From assembly GCA_963691835.1 (NCBI GenBank), contig OY829383.1, positions 3,968,001 to 4,032,000 on the forward strand: DNA of 64,000 nt, written 5' to 3'. The notes under the pieces are model-generated. The model was not told the DNA's origin. It made no database searches and saw only the letters and a list, made by a program, of their open reading frames with translations. This DNA comes from G963691835 sp963691835 (GTDB lineage Bacteria; Pseudomonadota; Alphaproteobacteria; Thalassobaculales; Thalassobaculaceae). A program made the translations under genes and the position numbers. Positions 1 to 7,762 of this stretch are shown piece by piece (within the stretch, counting starts at the first letter, position 1; each line of letters starts with the position of its first letter).

Positions 1-1
1 G

Positions 2-691
2 AAGCTGGTCGGTTGCGATATCAATCCCGCAGCCGTCGAGGAGACCGCTGAGATCGTCGCGGCCGAGGGAGGCACTTTTCTTCCGGTCACATGTGACGTA
101 TCCGACAAGAGCCAGGTCGACACCATGATCGGCCGTGCCGTCGAGGCCTTCGGCCGGATCGACATCCTTCACAACAACGTTGGTATCGCGGTGGTCGGCG
201 GCCTCCAGGATGTCGAAGAAGAAGAGTGGGACCGGGTCGACCGCATTAATCTCAAGAGCGCCTATCTCGTCTCGCGCGCCGCGATCGGTCCAATGCTGGA
301 GAGTGGCGGCGGATCCATCATTCATACCGCATCCATTGCCGCGACCCGGTTTACAGGCATCAACTACATTACCTACTCGACGACCAAGGGCGCCTTGGTG
401 CCGTTCTCCCGTTCCATCGCGTTGGAGTATGCCCGTCAGGGGATCCGATCAAATTGCATCCTGCCGGGACTGATGGACACCCCGATGATCCGGGTCGGGC
501 TACCGGCGGCGTACGCGGACGGGGACAGCGACGAGATGGTGCGCAAGCGGAACGAACAATGTCCGACAGGACGAATGGGTGACGCCTGGGACGTCGCGTA
601 CGCGGCGTTGTTCCTCGCCTCGGACGAGTCGAAATACGTTACGGCGACCGAATTGGTCGTCGACGGCGGGATCACAGCGAAGATCGCGTAA
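2..691 (+). CDS. SDR-family oxidoreductase, 5' end cut by the window
   Basis: This is a short-chain dehydrogenase/reductase that probably uses NAD(P)H. The frame is open from base 2, so the N-terminal Rossmann glycine motif lies outside the window. What is visible is the CDVSD segment that closes the nucleotide-binding half, the NNVG strand (HNNVGI), a catalytic serine in GGGSIIHTAS, the YSTTK (YxxxK) catalytic pair and the C-terminal VVDGG found in FabG-like members. The visible part is 229 aa, so about 25 aa are missing. The substrate cannot be read from sequence. The next gene starts 77 bp downstream on the same strand and belongs to a different family. Confidence 0.9.
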   Translation, partial: KLVGCDINPAAVEETAEIVAAEGGTFLPVTCDVSDKSQVDTMIGRAVEAFGRIDILHNNVGIAVVGGLQDVEEEEWDRVDRINLKSAYLVSRAAIGPMLESGGGSIIHTASIAATRFTGINYITYSTTKGALVPFSRSIALEYARQGIRSNCILPGLMDTPMIRVGLPAAYADGDSDEMVRKRNEQCPTGRMGDAWDVAYAALFLASDESKYVTATELVVDGGITAKIA

Positions 692-768
692 CCTCGGAAC
701 GGACCCGACGCGTCCAACCGATTAACGACGCGATGTGGTCCAGGGTATTTGTGAGGAGTGATCGGCAG

Positions 769-1647
769 ATGCCGGAAACCAGAGCAAGCATAGCCGAGAC
801 GAACGAAAGAACTCTCCGCGCGATCAGCGAGGGCGAACGCGGCGCGGATTGGCTTTCGCATCCCTATCGGGGCTTCGTGGACATTCGTATTCCCGAAACG
901 CCCGCGTTCGCGATGTACACGAACAACGATTGCACGGTCTGCCGGGACATCCTTTGGTTGGGAGAGTACGAGGCTCTGTCGCTTCGTCTGTGGACCCAGT
1001 TGGCCAGAGATAGTGACACGGTCTTCGACGTTGGGGCGAACACGGGCCTTTTCTCTCTGGCGGCCGCCGCTGCGAACCCAAATCTCAAGATAGCCGCCTT
1101 TGAGCCGCTGCCCGTTGCCTACCACCGCCTCACGATGAATGCCGACGTGAACGGGTTCAGCAACATCCACACCCATCAGTCGGCCTTGGGCGACAGGACA
1201 GAGACCCAGGCGTTCGAATTCAACCGAAAGCCCTATAGCCTGGTCCACAACGGCGGAAGACTGGTGGACGCTGCACATCAGCGAACGGGCCGGGTCGAAA
1301 GGCTGACCGTCAGCACAAAGCGATTGGACGATTTGGTGTCGACCACCCAGAAGCTCGGGCGGGTGCTGATGAAGCTGGACGTTGAGGGTGCAGAACTCAA
1401 AGCGCTGGACGGTGCTAGGGGCGTGATATCCCGATACCGGCCGGATCTGCTCTGCGAGATCTTCAACCAGACTCTACTGGATGGGCTGCGGGCGTATCTT
1501 CTGCCGTTTGGGTATGAGTTTCTTCATCTTTCTGAGTCAGACGCCCAGGTCATTCCGTATCAGGGCGGTTCATTTGCTCCGAAGAGCAAGACAGACAGAA
1601 ATTGGTTGGTGTCCGCACGGAAGAACGTGCTTCAGACCGCGTCTTAA
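769..1647 (+). CDS. FkbM-family SAM-dependent methyltransferase
   Basis: The 292-aa product has the FkbM methyltransferase layout: the SAM-binding motif I VFDVGANTGLFSL in the first half, an acidic motif II (AAFEPLP) and the family signature LMKLDVEGAELKAL in the second half. FkbM enzymes usually O-methylate sugars or secondary metabolites. An upstream ATG at 733 is in frame, but ATG 769 has GAGGAG at 753-758 with 10-nt spacing and is preferred. The stop codon overlaps the stop of the convergent glycosyltransferase gene. Next to a glycosyltransferase, a role in modifying a surface glycan is a reasonable inference, but no acceptor is visible. Confidence 0.88.
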   Translation: MPETRASIAETNERTLRAISEGERGADWLSHPYRGFVDIRIPETPAFAMYTNNDCTVCRDILWLGEYEALSLRLWTQLARDSDTVFDVGANTGLFSLAAAAANPNLKIAAFEPLPVAYHRLTMNADVNGFSNIHTHQSALGDRTETQAFEFNRKPYSLVHNGGRLVDAAHQRTGRVERLTVSTKRLDDLVSTTQKLGRVLMKLDVEGAELKALDGARGVISRYRPDLLCEIFNQTLLDGLRAYLLPFGYEFLHLSESDAQVIPYQGGSFAPKSKTDRNWLVSARKNVLQTAS

Positions 1648-2849
1648 GCTGGCTTGGCGACGGCCCATGGCAGGGTCTCGAACCGTCTTGTCCACGTGTG
1701 GGTCCGGGCGTAACCGGCGACGCTCTCCCGCTGATCGATCCGACCTTTATCGAGTCTTGAACGAAGGTCCGCCAGAGCATCCCCAGCGTCTGATCCGTCG
1801 TAGCTGAATGTTGCCGTAGCGTTCTTAAGACCAAGCGGATCATCATCGAAGAGTGTCGACCGGTTTGTCAGAACACCGGCACCGCTGGCAAAGCCAAGCA
1901 AAACCGGTTCGTGCGCCCCATTTGGAAAACAGGCTCTAGGGTTCACAACGATCTTGGCCCGATGGGTTAATGCAATGCACTCGGCATAAGGCCGGTTGCC
2001 GAGAAACGTGAACTTGTTGCTAAACCCCAAAGCGCTTTCATCGATGCGACCCAAGACGGTGACCGGATGATCTTTCAGGGCTTCCAGAACCCGGATGCGC
2101 TGAGAGATCTTCGCGTAGAGTTCGATCACATGTCGCACGCTGTTGATGTAGCGGATCGAGTATTTCTCCAGCCCTCCCAGAACCCGCAATGTCGCATCCA
2201 GTGCTGTTATGCCGTCGTCCATGAGGGCCAAGCCGTCGACAACATGCCCTAGGACGTCCGGGTGGTCGGGAAAGAAGCTGTGAACCAACTCTTCGATCGA
2301 GACTTGAGGGTCGCAGTTTCCTACGAACAGCACCTCAATTTCCCGGTCGCGGAACGGAACGATTTCTTGTTCCGGGTCCGGTCCTCCGGCAGGAAACGCT
2401 ATGAATGATGACCGAAGCCCCCGGGCCGGATCACTCGACCGAAGCAACTTCATCGTTGATACAAATCGCCTGTCGTTCAATCCCCACCGGGCGTTGGGGC
2501 CGGTCAGGATCATTCGGCTCAGATTGCGGTATGGGTCATCTGTGTAGTGATTGAACGACCGGATCTCCGTCAGATCGTGCTTTTCGAGCACCGCGTGGTA
2601 GGTGGTCCAGAAAGCCTTCCATCCGTAAATGTCCGGGAAGGACGTAACGATCATCGGATCGTCATGCGACAGCAGCCACGTCAAGCCACGCTCCATCCTG
2701 GTCATGACGACCGGGATGTTCGGCCTGGAAACCGGCCAATTGAAATCGGCGACGTCATGCCCGAGCGTCCGCAGCGCATGGCCGATTTCACGCCCGATTC
2801 CGGTGGCGTACTCCGGACCGTGAACGCGAACGAAGTTCAGGATGCGCAT
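1644..2849 (-). CDS. CgeB-like glycosyltransferase family protein
   Basis: This is a putative glycosyltransferase of about 401 aa. The N-terminus MRILNFVRVHGPEYATG resembles the first beta strand and loop of GT-B enzymes. The C-terminal half contains KIVVNPRACFPNGAHEP and LLGFASGAGVLTN, the pattern of the Glyco_trans_1_2 (CgeB-type) nucleotide-sugar domain. A GTG at 2903 would add 18 residues, but the ATG at 2849 fits the fold better; neither has a strong ribosome-binding site. The gene converges on the FkbM methyltransferase and shares its TTAA stop bases. Donor and acceptor sugars are unknown. Confidence 0.7.
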   Translation of the reverse strand: MRILNFVRVHGPEYATGIGREIGHALRTLGHDVADFNWPVSRPNIPVVMTRMERGLTWLLSHDDPMIVTSFPDIYGWKAFWTTYHAVLEKHDLTEIRSFNHYTDDPYRNLSRMILTGPNARWGLNDRRFVSTMKLLRSSDPARGLRSSFIAFPAGGPDPEQEIVPFRDREIEVLFVGNCDPQVSIEELVHSFFPDHPDVLGHVVDGLALMDDGITALDATLRVLGGLEKYSIRYINSVRHVIELYAKISQRIRVLEALKDHPVTVLGRIDESALGFSNKFTFLGNRPYAECIALTHRAKIVVNPRACFPNGAHEPVLLGFASGAGVLTNRSTLFDDDPLGLKNATATFSYDGSDAGDALADLRSRLDKGRIDQRESVAGYARTHTWTRRFETLPWAVAKPA

Positions 2850-2952
2850 GTGCTGAGTATCGGCCAGAGTTGCTGAGAAGGAGGTGTCATCCCTCAATAC
2901 CACGCTCGAGCGCGGCGCAAACGGCCGGAAGGATCATCACCAAGGAGACGAT

Positions 2953-3028
2953 TGGTGAGCGCGACAGGGTTCGAACCTGTGACCGTCTGATTAAAAGTCA
3001 GATGCTCTACCAACTGAGCTACGCGCCC
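2953..3028 (-). tRNA. tRNA-Lys (anticodon TTT)
   Basis: The minus strand folds as a 76-nt tRNA with the CCA end encoded (2953-2955). The acceptor stem pairs GGGCGCG with CGCGCTC (one G-T wobble). The D-arm carries AGCTCAGTTGGTAGAGC, the anticodon stem-loop is CTGACTTTTAATCAG with anticodon TTT, and the T-arm is ACAGGTTCGAACCTGT. TTT reads AAA and AAG, so the charge is lysine. Confidence 0.97.
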
Positions 3029-3180
3029 GACCGGCCGGGAAGCTAGGCGATGCGCCGTCGCGGGTCAACCGGAACGCTGAAGCAGTGGAGCGCATCATTC
3101 CAACCCAGGGCATTGCCGGAGGGCGGAGTTCGGATAGACTGGGGAAATCCCGCCCCTCAAGACCCCGATTGGAGCTTGCG

Positions 3181-3948
3181 ATGTCTCTGCATCTTGTCGA
3201 CGACAATACGGCCAAGGATCCTGTTTGGCAGGCCCGTGTCGATCTGGCGGCAGCCCATCGCCTTGCCTGCCTTCATGATTTGGAGGAGGGAATTGATAAT
3301 CACTTCACGGTCACGGTTCCGGGTACCGAAGACCGGTTTCTGATTCTCCCGTTTGGTCTCCATTGGTCTGAGGCGCGGGCGAGCGACATGATCGTCTTCG
3401 ATGAGAACGGCACGGTGCTGGAAGGGACGGGAGACGTTGAGCTGTCGGCTTACTGCATCCACGCGCCCATCCACCGAATCACGGGTGCCCGGGTCGTCAT
3501 GCATACCCATCAGACCTGGGCGCTTGCGCTCAACATGCTCGAAGACAACCGGATCATACCGGCAACCCAGACAGCGGCCTATTTCGACGGGCGCACGGCC
3601 TACGATGATACCTACAGTGGGACGGCAGACTTCGCCTCCGAAGGTGAGCGTCTTGCCGGGCTGATGGGGGACAATACCGTGATGTTCATGAAGAACCACG
3701 GGGTCCTAACCGTTGGCGACACCGTCGGTCAGGCTTACAAGCGTCTCTACATGCTGGAGCGCATCGCCAAGGCCCAGGTGCTTGCAATGTCCACAGGCCG
3801 TCCGATTGCACCCCTGTCCCCAGATTTGGTGAGCCAGATCCAGACACCGGCCTCCCATGACGGCCACTCCCGCAGCGAGCGGGAAAGGCTTTACTTCGAG
3901 GCCATGAAGCGCGTGTTGGACCGGGAGAATCCAGGATTTTCAGAGTAA
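3181..3948 (+). CDS. Class II aldolase/adducin family protein
   Basis: The 255-aa product has the class II aldolase/adducin fold. Family members are zinc-dependent lyases or epimerases such as fuculose-phosphate aldolase. The zinc-site features are HTH at residues 108-110 and the later NHG within KNHGVLTVG, with an acidic residue in DVELSAYCIH just before them. The start is ATG 3181, with GGAG at 3171-3174 and 6-nt spacing. The gene stands alone between tRNA-Lys and a low-GC small gene. The physiological substrate is not evident, and many members of this subgroup have no assigned reaction. Confidence 0.9.
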   Translation: MSLHLVDDNTAKDPVWQARVDLAAAHRLACLHDLEEGIDNHFTVTVPGTEDRFLILPFGLHWSEARASDMIVFDENGTVLEGTGDVELSAYCIHAPIHRITGARVVMHTHQTWALALNMLEDNRIIPATQTAAYFDGRTAYDDTYSGTADFASEGERLAGLMGDNTVMFMKNHGVLTVGDTVGQAYKRLYMLERIAKAQVLAMSTGRPIAPLSPDLVSQIQTPASHDGHSRSERERLYFEAMKRVLDRENPGFSE

Positions 3949-4059
3949 TTTATCATTAACTTATTGTTTAATAGTCGCTGCTAGAAGGCCAAATTCGCTG
4001 GACATTAACGAGCGTAAAAGCGATTCTAATGTAACGAGTCCGGGCGCGGAGTGGATGTC

Positions 4060-4398
4060 GTGGGGTTGTTTGATTTTTTGAAGACCGATGCCGGGGCGAA
4101 AAAACCTGCTCCGACAAAGGAACAGGGCATTCGCTCGGTAAAGGCCAAAGGCAAACTGGATTCAGTTGGTGTTGTCAAAGTCGACAGCTTCTCTTTCAAT
4201 GTTCGCGACTATAATATGAAGGGATTTCTTGTCGATCCTTACGACAAGGACATTTTGATTAAAGGTCAAAAGTTTCGATTTGAGATTGAGGTTAGCAAAG
4301 GCGAACACAAAATGAAGGGCCGGGGTGAAGCAGTGGTCACCAGGGTCGCGGATAGTGCGCTTGCGGCCGCCTTTACGATCACGCCATACGACAGCTAG
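4060..4398 (+). CDS. Small PilZ-like protein (tentative)
   Basis: This 112-aa protein begins at GTG 4060 (MGLFDFLK), supported by GGAG at 4048-4051; a GTG at 4051 is also in frame. The beta-rich middle has NVRDYNMKGFLV followed by KGQKFRFEIEV and ends with RVADSALAAAFT. This resembles the DxSxxG core and closing strands of PilZ domains, but the N-terminal RxxxR cyclic-di-GMP motif is not present. Codon use is visibly more AT-rich than the neighbours, with many AAA, TTT and AAT codons, and the 100 bp upstream are also AT-rich. Function is unassigned; a PilZ-like fold is an inference from pattern only. Confidence 0.55.
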   Translation: MGLFDFLKTDAGAKKPAPTKEQGIRSVKAKGKLDSVGVVKVDSFSFNVRDYNMKGFLVDPYDKDILIKGQKFRFEIEVSKGEHKMKGRGEAVVTRVADSALAAAFTITPYDS

Positions 4399-4511
4399 AA
4401 GCACAGACGGACCCCATCACGAGTGGGACGGCCACAATGTGGCTGGTGTTGGCACTCGCACCACCGGAAACGCCCGGATATAGTCTCTCCTGCGAACAGG
4501 GAGCGTGCACT

Positions 4512-4742
4512 GTGGATGAGAGACGAAAACTTCTCGCAATGATCAAGCAGATCCGGAAGCGGATCTCGCCGGACGTTCTCGACCGCGCCCGACACGCCGC
4601 CAATCAAGAGATCGGGTACACGCCGCCGGAACCGGAGAATGAAGCTTCCCGGCTGTTTAAAATGGCCTTGGAGAACAGAGGGGCGCGGAGAACAGAAGTC
4701 CTGCGGTTTCTGGAGCGAAAGTTCCGCCACAAGCTGAATTGA
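4512..4742 (+). CDS. Small conserved-looking hypothetical protein
   Basis: This is a 76-aa basic, mostly helical protein I do not recognise. GTG 4512 has GGGAG at 4499-4503 and 8-nt spacing, which makes it a better start than the in-frame ATG at 4437. The product opens with DERRKLLAMIKQIRKR, has a short proline-rich stretch (YTPPEPENEA) and ends with a basic helix. It carries no cysteine pairs and no membrane segment. It lies 12 bp from the end of the convergent aminotransferase gene. Confidence 0.5.
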   Translation: MDERRKLLAMIKQIRKRISPDVLDRARHAANQEIGYTPPEPENEASRLFKMALENRGARRTEVLRFLERKFRHKLN

Positions 4743-4754
4743 GGTTGGCCGGGA

Positions 4755-5996
4755 TCAGCGCCGCTGAAGAGCCAACACCGCGTTCGCAAGGCGCTCGTAA
4801 TCGTCCAACGTGTTGTAGACCTGGGCTGAGATCCTGACCCACGACCGTCCGGCCATCTCCCGAACCGGAACCTGAACACCAAAATCGTCCAGGAGTTGGA
4901 ACCGCAAGCCTTCGGCGTCTTCGGCCCCGACGTCCGACGGCCTGTCAAACGGCAATGCCACGGTAGCCATCGAACCGGTGAGACTCGCAGGCGCCCCCAA
5001 CGTCGTCTGCCAAGCGGCCGCAATAAGATCGGCCCCTCTGACGGCGAGGCGATGGTTGTAGGTCTGCGCCTCTGCATCCCCAAGCCAGTCGCGGAGAGCC
5101 AGCGTGTCCGGCATCACGAACTGCGCCGACGCGTCACGGGTCCCGATCCAGTCGAATTCCGCAATGAACCCTGAGCTCCAGCCATGGGACGTCACGGGCG
5201 GTGTCGGCTCCCACGGCGCGTCAGGTGCAGCCCAAAGAAACGCGCAGCCTTTGGGCGCGCAGAGCCACTTATGACAATTGCCGGTGTAATAGTCCGCGCC
5301 GAGCGCTCCCAGATCGATCGGGACCATGCCTGGAGCATGTGCGCCATCCACCAGAACGGATGCGTCATGAGCTCGCGCCCGGGCGATCATCGCCTCTAGT
5401 GGAAGCAAAAGGGCAGTCGGTGAGGTGATGTGGTCCAGAATGACCAACCGCTTTGCGGTGCTTCCCGGTTTCCTCGGCGTTAGTCGGGCGAGGCCCTGTT
5501 CCACGGCCGCAAGGATCTGATCGTCGCTCTGCGCCGGAAAAGGCAGGTCTTCCACGATGACCTTGGCCCCCCGTCCTGCCACGAGACGCCATGTGGAGTT
5601 GGTGACGGCGCCATAGGTTTGGTCGAAGATGAGAACCTCGTCCCCGTCGCCGAAGTTCGCGCCAAACAGGACGGCGTTCGCACCCGTTGTCGCGTTCTCC
5701 ACCATGGCAATCCTGTCGGGATCACCGTTCACGTAGCGGCCGATCGATTGGGCGGCCGCGCGCAAGAGGGGACCGAACTCCTTCCGCATGAAGCGGCTGG
5801 GTTCAGCTTCCATATGGTCCTGCCAGCGCCGTTGCTGTTGCAGCAACGCGATCGGGGCTGCCCCGTAGGACCCGTGGTTGAGTTGCGCAATTCCCTCTTC
5901 GAGCCGGAACAACGCCCTAACGTCTTCACCGAAAGACAGAGGGGGTTCGTGATCGAAGGAAAGGGGCTCAGGGGCGGATGTCGCTGACAGGTTCAT
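4755..5996 (-). CDS. Class V PLP aminotransferase, isopenicillin-N-epimerase-like
   Basis: This fold-type I PLP enzyme of 413 aa belongs to the class V branch that holds cysteine desulfurases, isopenicillin N epimerase and several lyases. It shows an N-terminal LNHGSYGAAP, the substrate-side ENATTGAN, the PLP-binding aspartate in LVDGAHAPG and the Schiff-base lysine in GNCHKWLCAPKG. The ATG at 5996 is preferred over a TTG at 6017. The gene is divergent from the haloacetate dehalogenase-like gene with about 50 bp between starts. The exact reaction (epimerase, lyase or desulfurase-like) cannot be fixed from sequence. Confidence 0.87.
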   Translation of the reverse strand: MNLSATSAPEPLSFDHEPPLSFGEDVRALFRLEEGIAQLNHGSYGAAPIALLQQQRRWQDHMEAEPSRFMRKEFGPLLRAAAQSIGRYVNGDPDRIAMVENATTGANAVLFGANFGDGDEVLIFDQTYGAVTNSTWRLVAGRGAKVIVEDLPFPAQSDDQILAAVEQGLARLTPRKPGSTAKRLVILDHITSPTALLLPLEAMIARARAHDASVLVDGAHAPGMVPIDLGALGADYYTGNCHKWLCAPKGCAFLWAAPDAPWEPTPPVTSHGWSSGFIAEFDWIGTRDASAQFVMPDTLALRDWLGDAEAQTYNHRLAVRGADLIAAAWQTTLGAPASLTGSMATVALPFDRPSDVGAEDAEGLRFQLLDDFGVQVPVREMAGRSWVRISAQVYNTLDDYERLANAVLALQRR

Positions 5997-6049
5997 GGCG
6001 GGAGTATAGGGTCCCAATATCAGTCGAATGCAAGCGTTTGGGGGAAAGA

Positions 6050-6940
6050 ATGTTCGAAGGATTCGAACGCCATACCGTGAAAACGTCCGAAACGGAAATT
6101 GTCGCCCGCATTGGCGGGAAAGGCCCCGCTCTCCTGCTGCTGCACGGTTATCCCCAAACCCATGTCATGTGGCACAAGGTGGCCCCGGTACTGGCTGAGC
6201 ACTTCACGGTCGTCACTCCGGACCTGAGGGGGTATGGCGACAGCGGGAAGCCGGATGGCGGGCCGGACCATGTGGCGTATTCCAAGCGGTCCATGGCGCA
6301 GGACAAGCGGGAGGTCATGCAGCATTTTGGGTTGGATCGCTTCCATGTGGTCGGCCATGACCGGGGCGGGCGTGTCGCTCATCGATTGGCCCGGGACCAT
6401 CGGGATGCGGTGGAGAGCCTTACGGTCCTCGATATCTGCCCAACACTTCATATGTACGAGACCACTGACATGGCCTTCGCGCAGGCCTACTATCACTGGT
6501 TCTTCCTGACCCAGCCTTACGATTTCCCGGAACGCCTGATCGGCGCCGACCCCGAGTACTACATGACGAGGAAAACGGGCCTCGCCGCGGACCGGGGAAA
6601 GTTCGCGGCCGAGGCGCTGGCAGAGTATCTGCGCTGTTTTTCAAACCCGGAAACGATCCATGCGTCCTGCGAGGACTATCGGGCCGCCATTGGCATCGAC
6701 CTCGTTCATGATCGGGAGGATCTTGAGAACCTGTTGAGCATACCCATCCTGGCCCTGTGGGGGGGCAAGGGTGTCGTGGGCAGAACCTACGATGTTCTTG
6801 ATGTCTGGCGGCGGCACACCACGGGACCCGTGACGGGGCGAGCTCTGGACTGCGGTCATTTCCTTGCCGAGGAAGAGCCGGAGGAAACGGTGTCTGCGCT
6901 ACTCGCCTTTCTTTCGACGGGTTCGACCGAAAAGATGTAA
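6050..6940 (+). CDS. Haloacetate/fluoroacetate dehalogenase-like alpha/beta hydrolase
   Basis: The 296-aa alpha/beta hydrolase carries the signature of fluoroacetate dehalogenases (EC 3.8.1.3), which hydrolyse the C-F bond of fluoroacetate to give glycolate. The nucleophile motif is HDRGGR with D104, and R105 and R108 sit where the carboxylate-binding arginines lie. D128 (LDI) and H270 (CGHF) complete the triad. H149-W150 (YYHWFF) and Y210 (CEDYRA) match the halide pocket. ATG 6050 follows a purine-rich GGGGAAAG; an earlier ATG at 5978 would overlap the divergent gene. Family members also act on chloro- and bromoacetate, so activity on fluoride is inferred rather than seen. Confidence 0.82.
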   Translation: MFEGFERHTVKTSETEIVARIGGKGPALLLLHGYPQTHVMWHKVAPVLAEHFTVVTPDLRGYGDSGKPDGGPDHVAYSKRSMAQDKREVMQHFGLDRFHVVGHDRGGRVAHRLARDHRDAVESLTVLDICPTLHMYETTDMAFAQAYYHWFFLTQPYDFPERLIGADPEYYMTRKTGLAADRGKFAAEALAEYLRCFSNPETIHASCEDYRAAIGIDLVHDREDLENLLSIPILALWGGKGVVGRTYDVLDVWRRHTTGPVTGRALDCGHFLAEEEPEETVSALLAFLSTGSTEKM

Positions 6941-7033
6941 GGAAGGTAAGGCAAAGCTGGAGACGCAACCGGCCCGCGCCCATATGGTAGCGCGGCAGGG
7001 GCGCCGGATGGTGGTTGGGATTCGAGGTAGCGG

Positions 7034-7762
7034 ATGATTGGCAAGCGGCCACCAGGTGGATACCGGGCGACAGTGTTTAGTCGCCTTCGCGGCTACTTCT
7101 TTGCCGGTGTTCTGGTGACCGCACCAATTGGTATCACCTTCTACCTCGTCTGGTTGATCGTCGGTCTGATCGACTCTCAGGTCATGCCGCTGATCCCCGC
7201 GCGGTACAATCCGGAGACCTATCTTCCCTTCAGTGTGCCTGGCCTCGGGCTGTTCGTTGCGGCTGTGGTTCTCATCCTGATCGGCTGGTTGGCGGCGGGA
7301 TTGGCGGGGCGCTGGGTCATCGGTATCAGCGAACGCTTGCTGGCCAACATGCCGGTCGTCCGGAATCTCTACGGCGCCATCAAGCAGATCATGGAAACGG
7401 TGATGGCCCAGCAGTCGAACGCGTTTCGGCAGGTGGTTCTCATCGAGTATCCGCGCCGCGGCATCTGGGCGCTCGGCTTCATCACCGGCGATACGGAGGG
7501 GGAGGTTCAAAACCTGACCTCAGATACGTTGGTGAACGTGTTCGTACCGACAACACCGAACCCGACGTCCGGATTCCTGCTGTTCTTTCCGCGTCAGGAC
7601 CTGCACATCATGAACATGACGATCGAGGAGGGGATCAAGATGGTCGTCTCCGGTGGCATCGTCACCCCCCCTGACCGGCGTCCGGCGGAACAGCAAGCGG
7701 TGCCGGTCATCGTCACAGGATCAGAGTCCGACCTTCCCGACAGACAATCGAAGGTCGGCTAA
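7034..7762 (+). CDS. DUF502 family inner-membrane protein
   Basis: This 242-aa integral membrane protein belongs to the DUF502 family. It has two N-terminal hydrophobic segments (around residues 22-45 and 70-92). A hydrophilic domain follows with the family features RNLYGAIKQIMETV and VFVPTTPNPTSGFLLFFP. The role of the family is not established. The start is ATG 7034 with GAGG upstream. The last 4 bases overlap the end of the convergent mfd gene. In many alphaproteobacteria this family also lies beside mfd and recG, which supports an ordinary chromosomal setting. Confidence 0.93.
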   Translation: MIGKRPPGGYRATVFSRLRGYFFAGVLVTAPIGITFYLVWLIVGLIDSQVMPLIPARYNPETYLPFSVPGLGLFVAAVVLILIGWLAAGLAGRWVIGISERLLANMPVVRNLYGAIKQIMETVMAQQSNAFRQVVLIEYPRRGIWALGFITGDTEGEVQNLTSDTLVNVFVPTTPNPTSGFLLFFPRQDLHIMNMTIEEGIKMVVSGGIVTPPDRRPAEQQAVPVIVTGSESDLPDRQSKVG

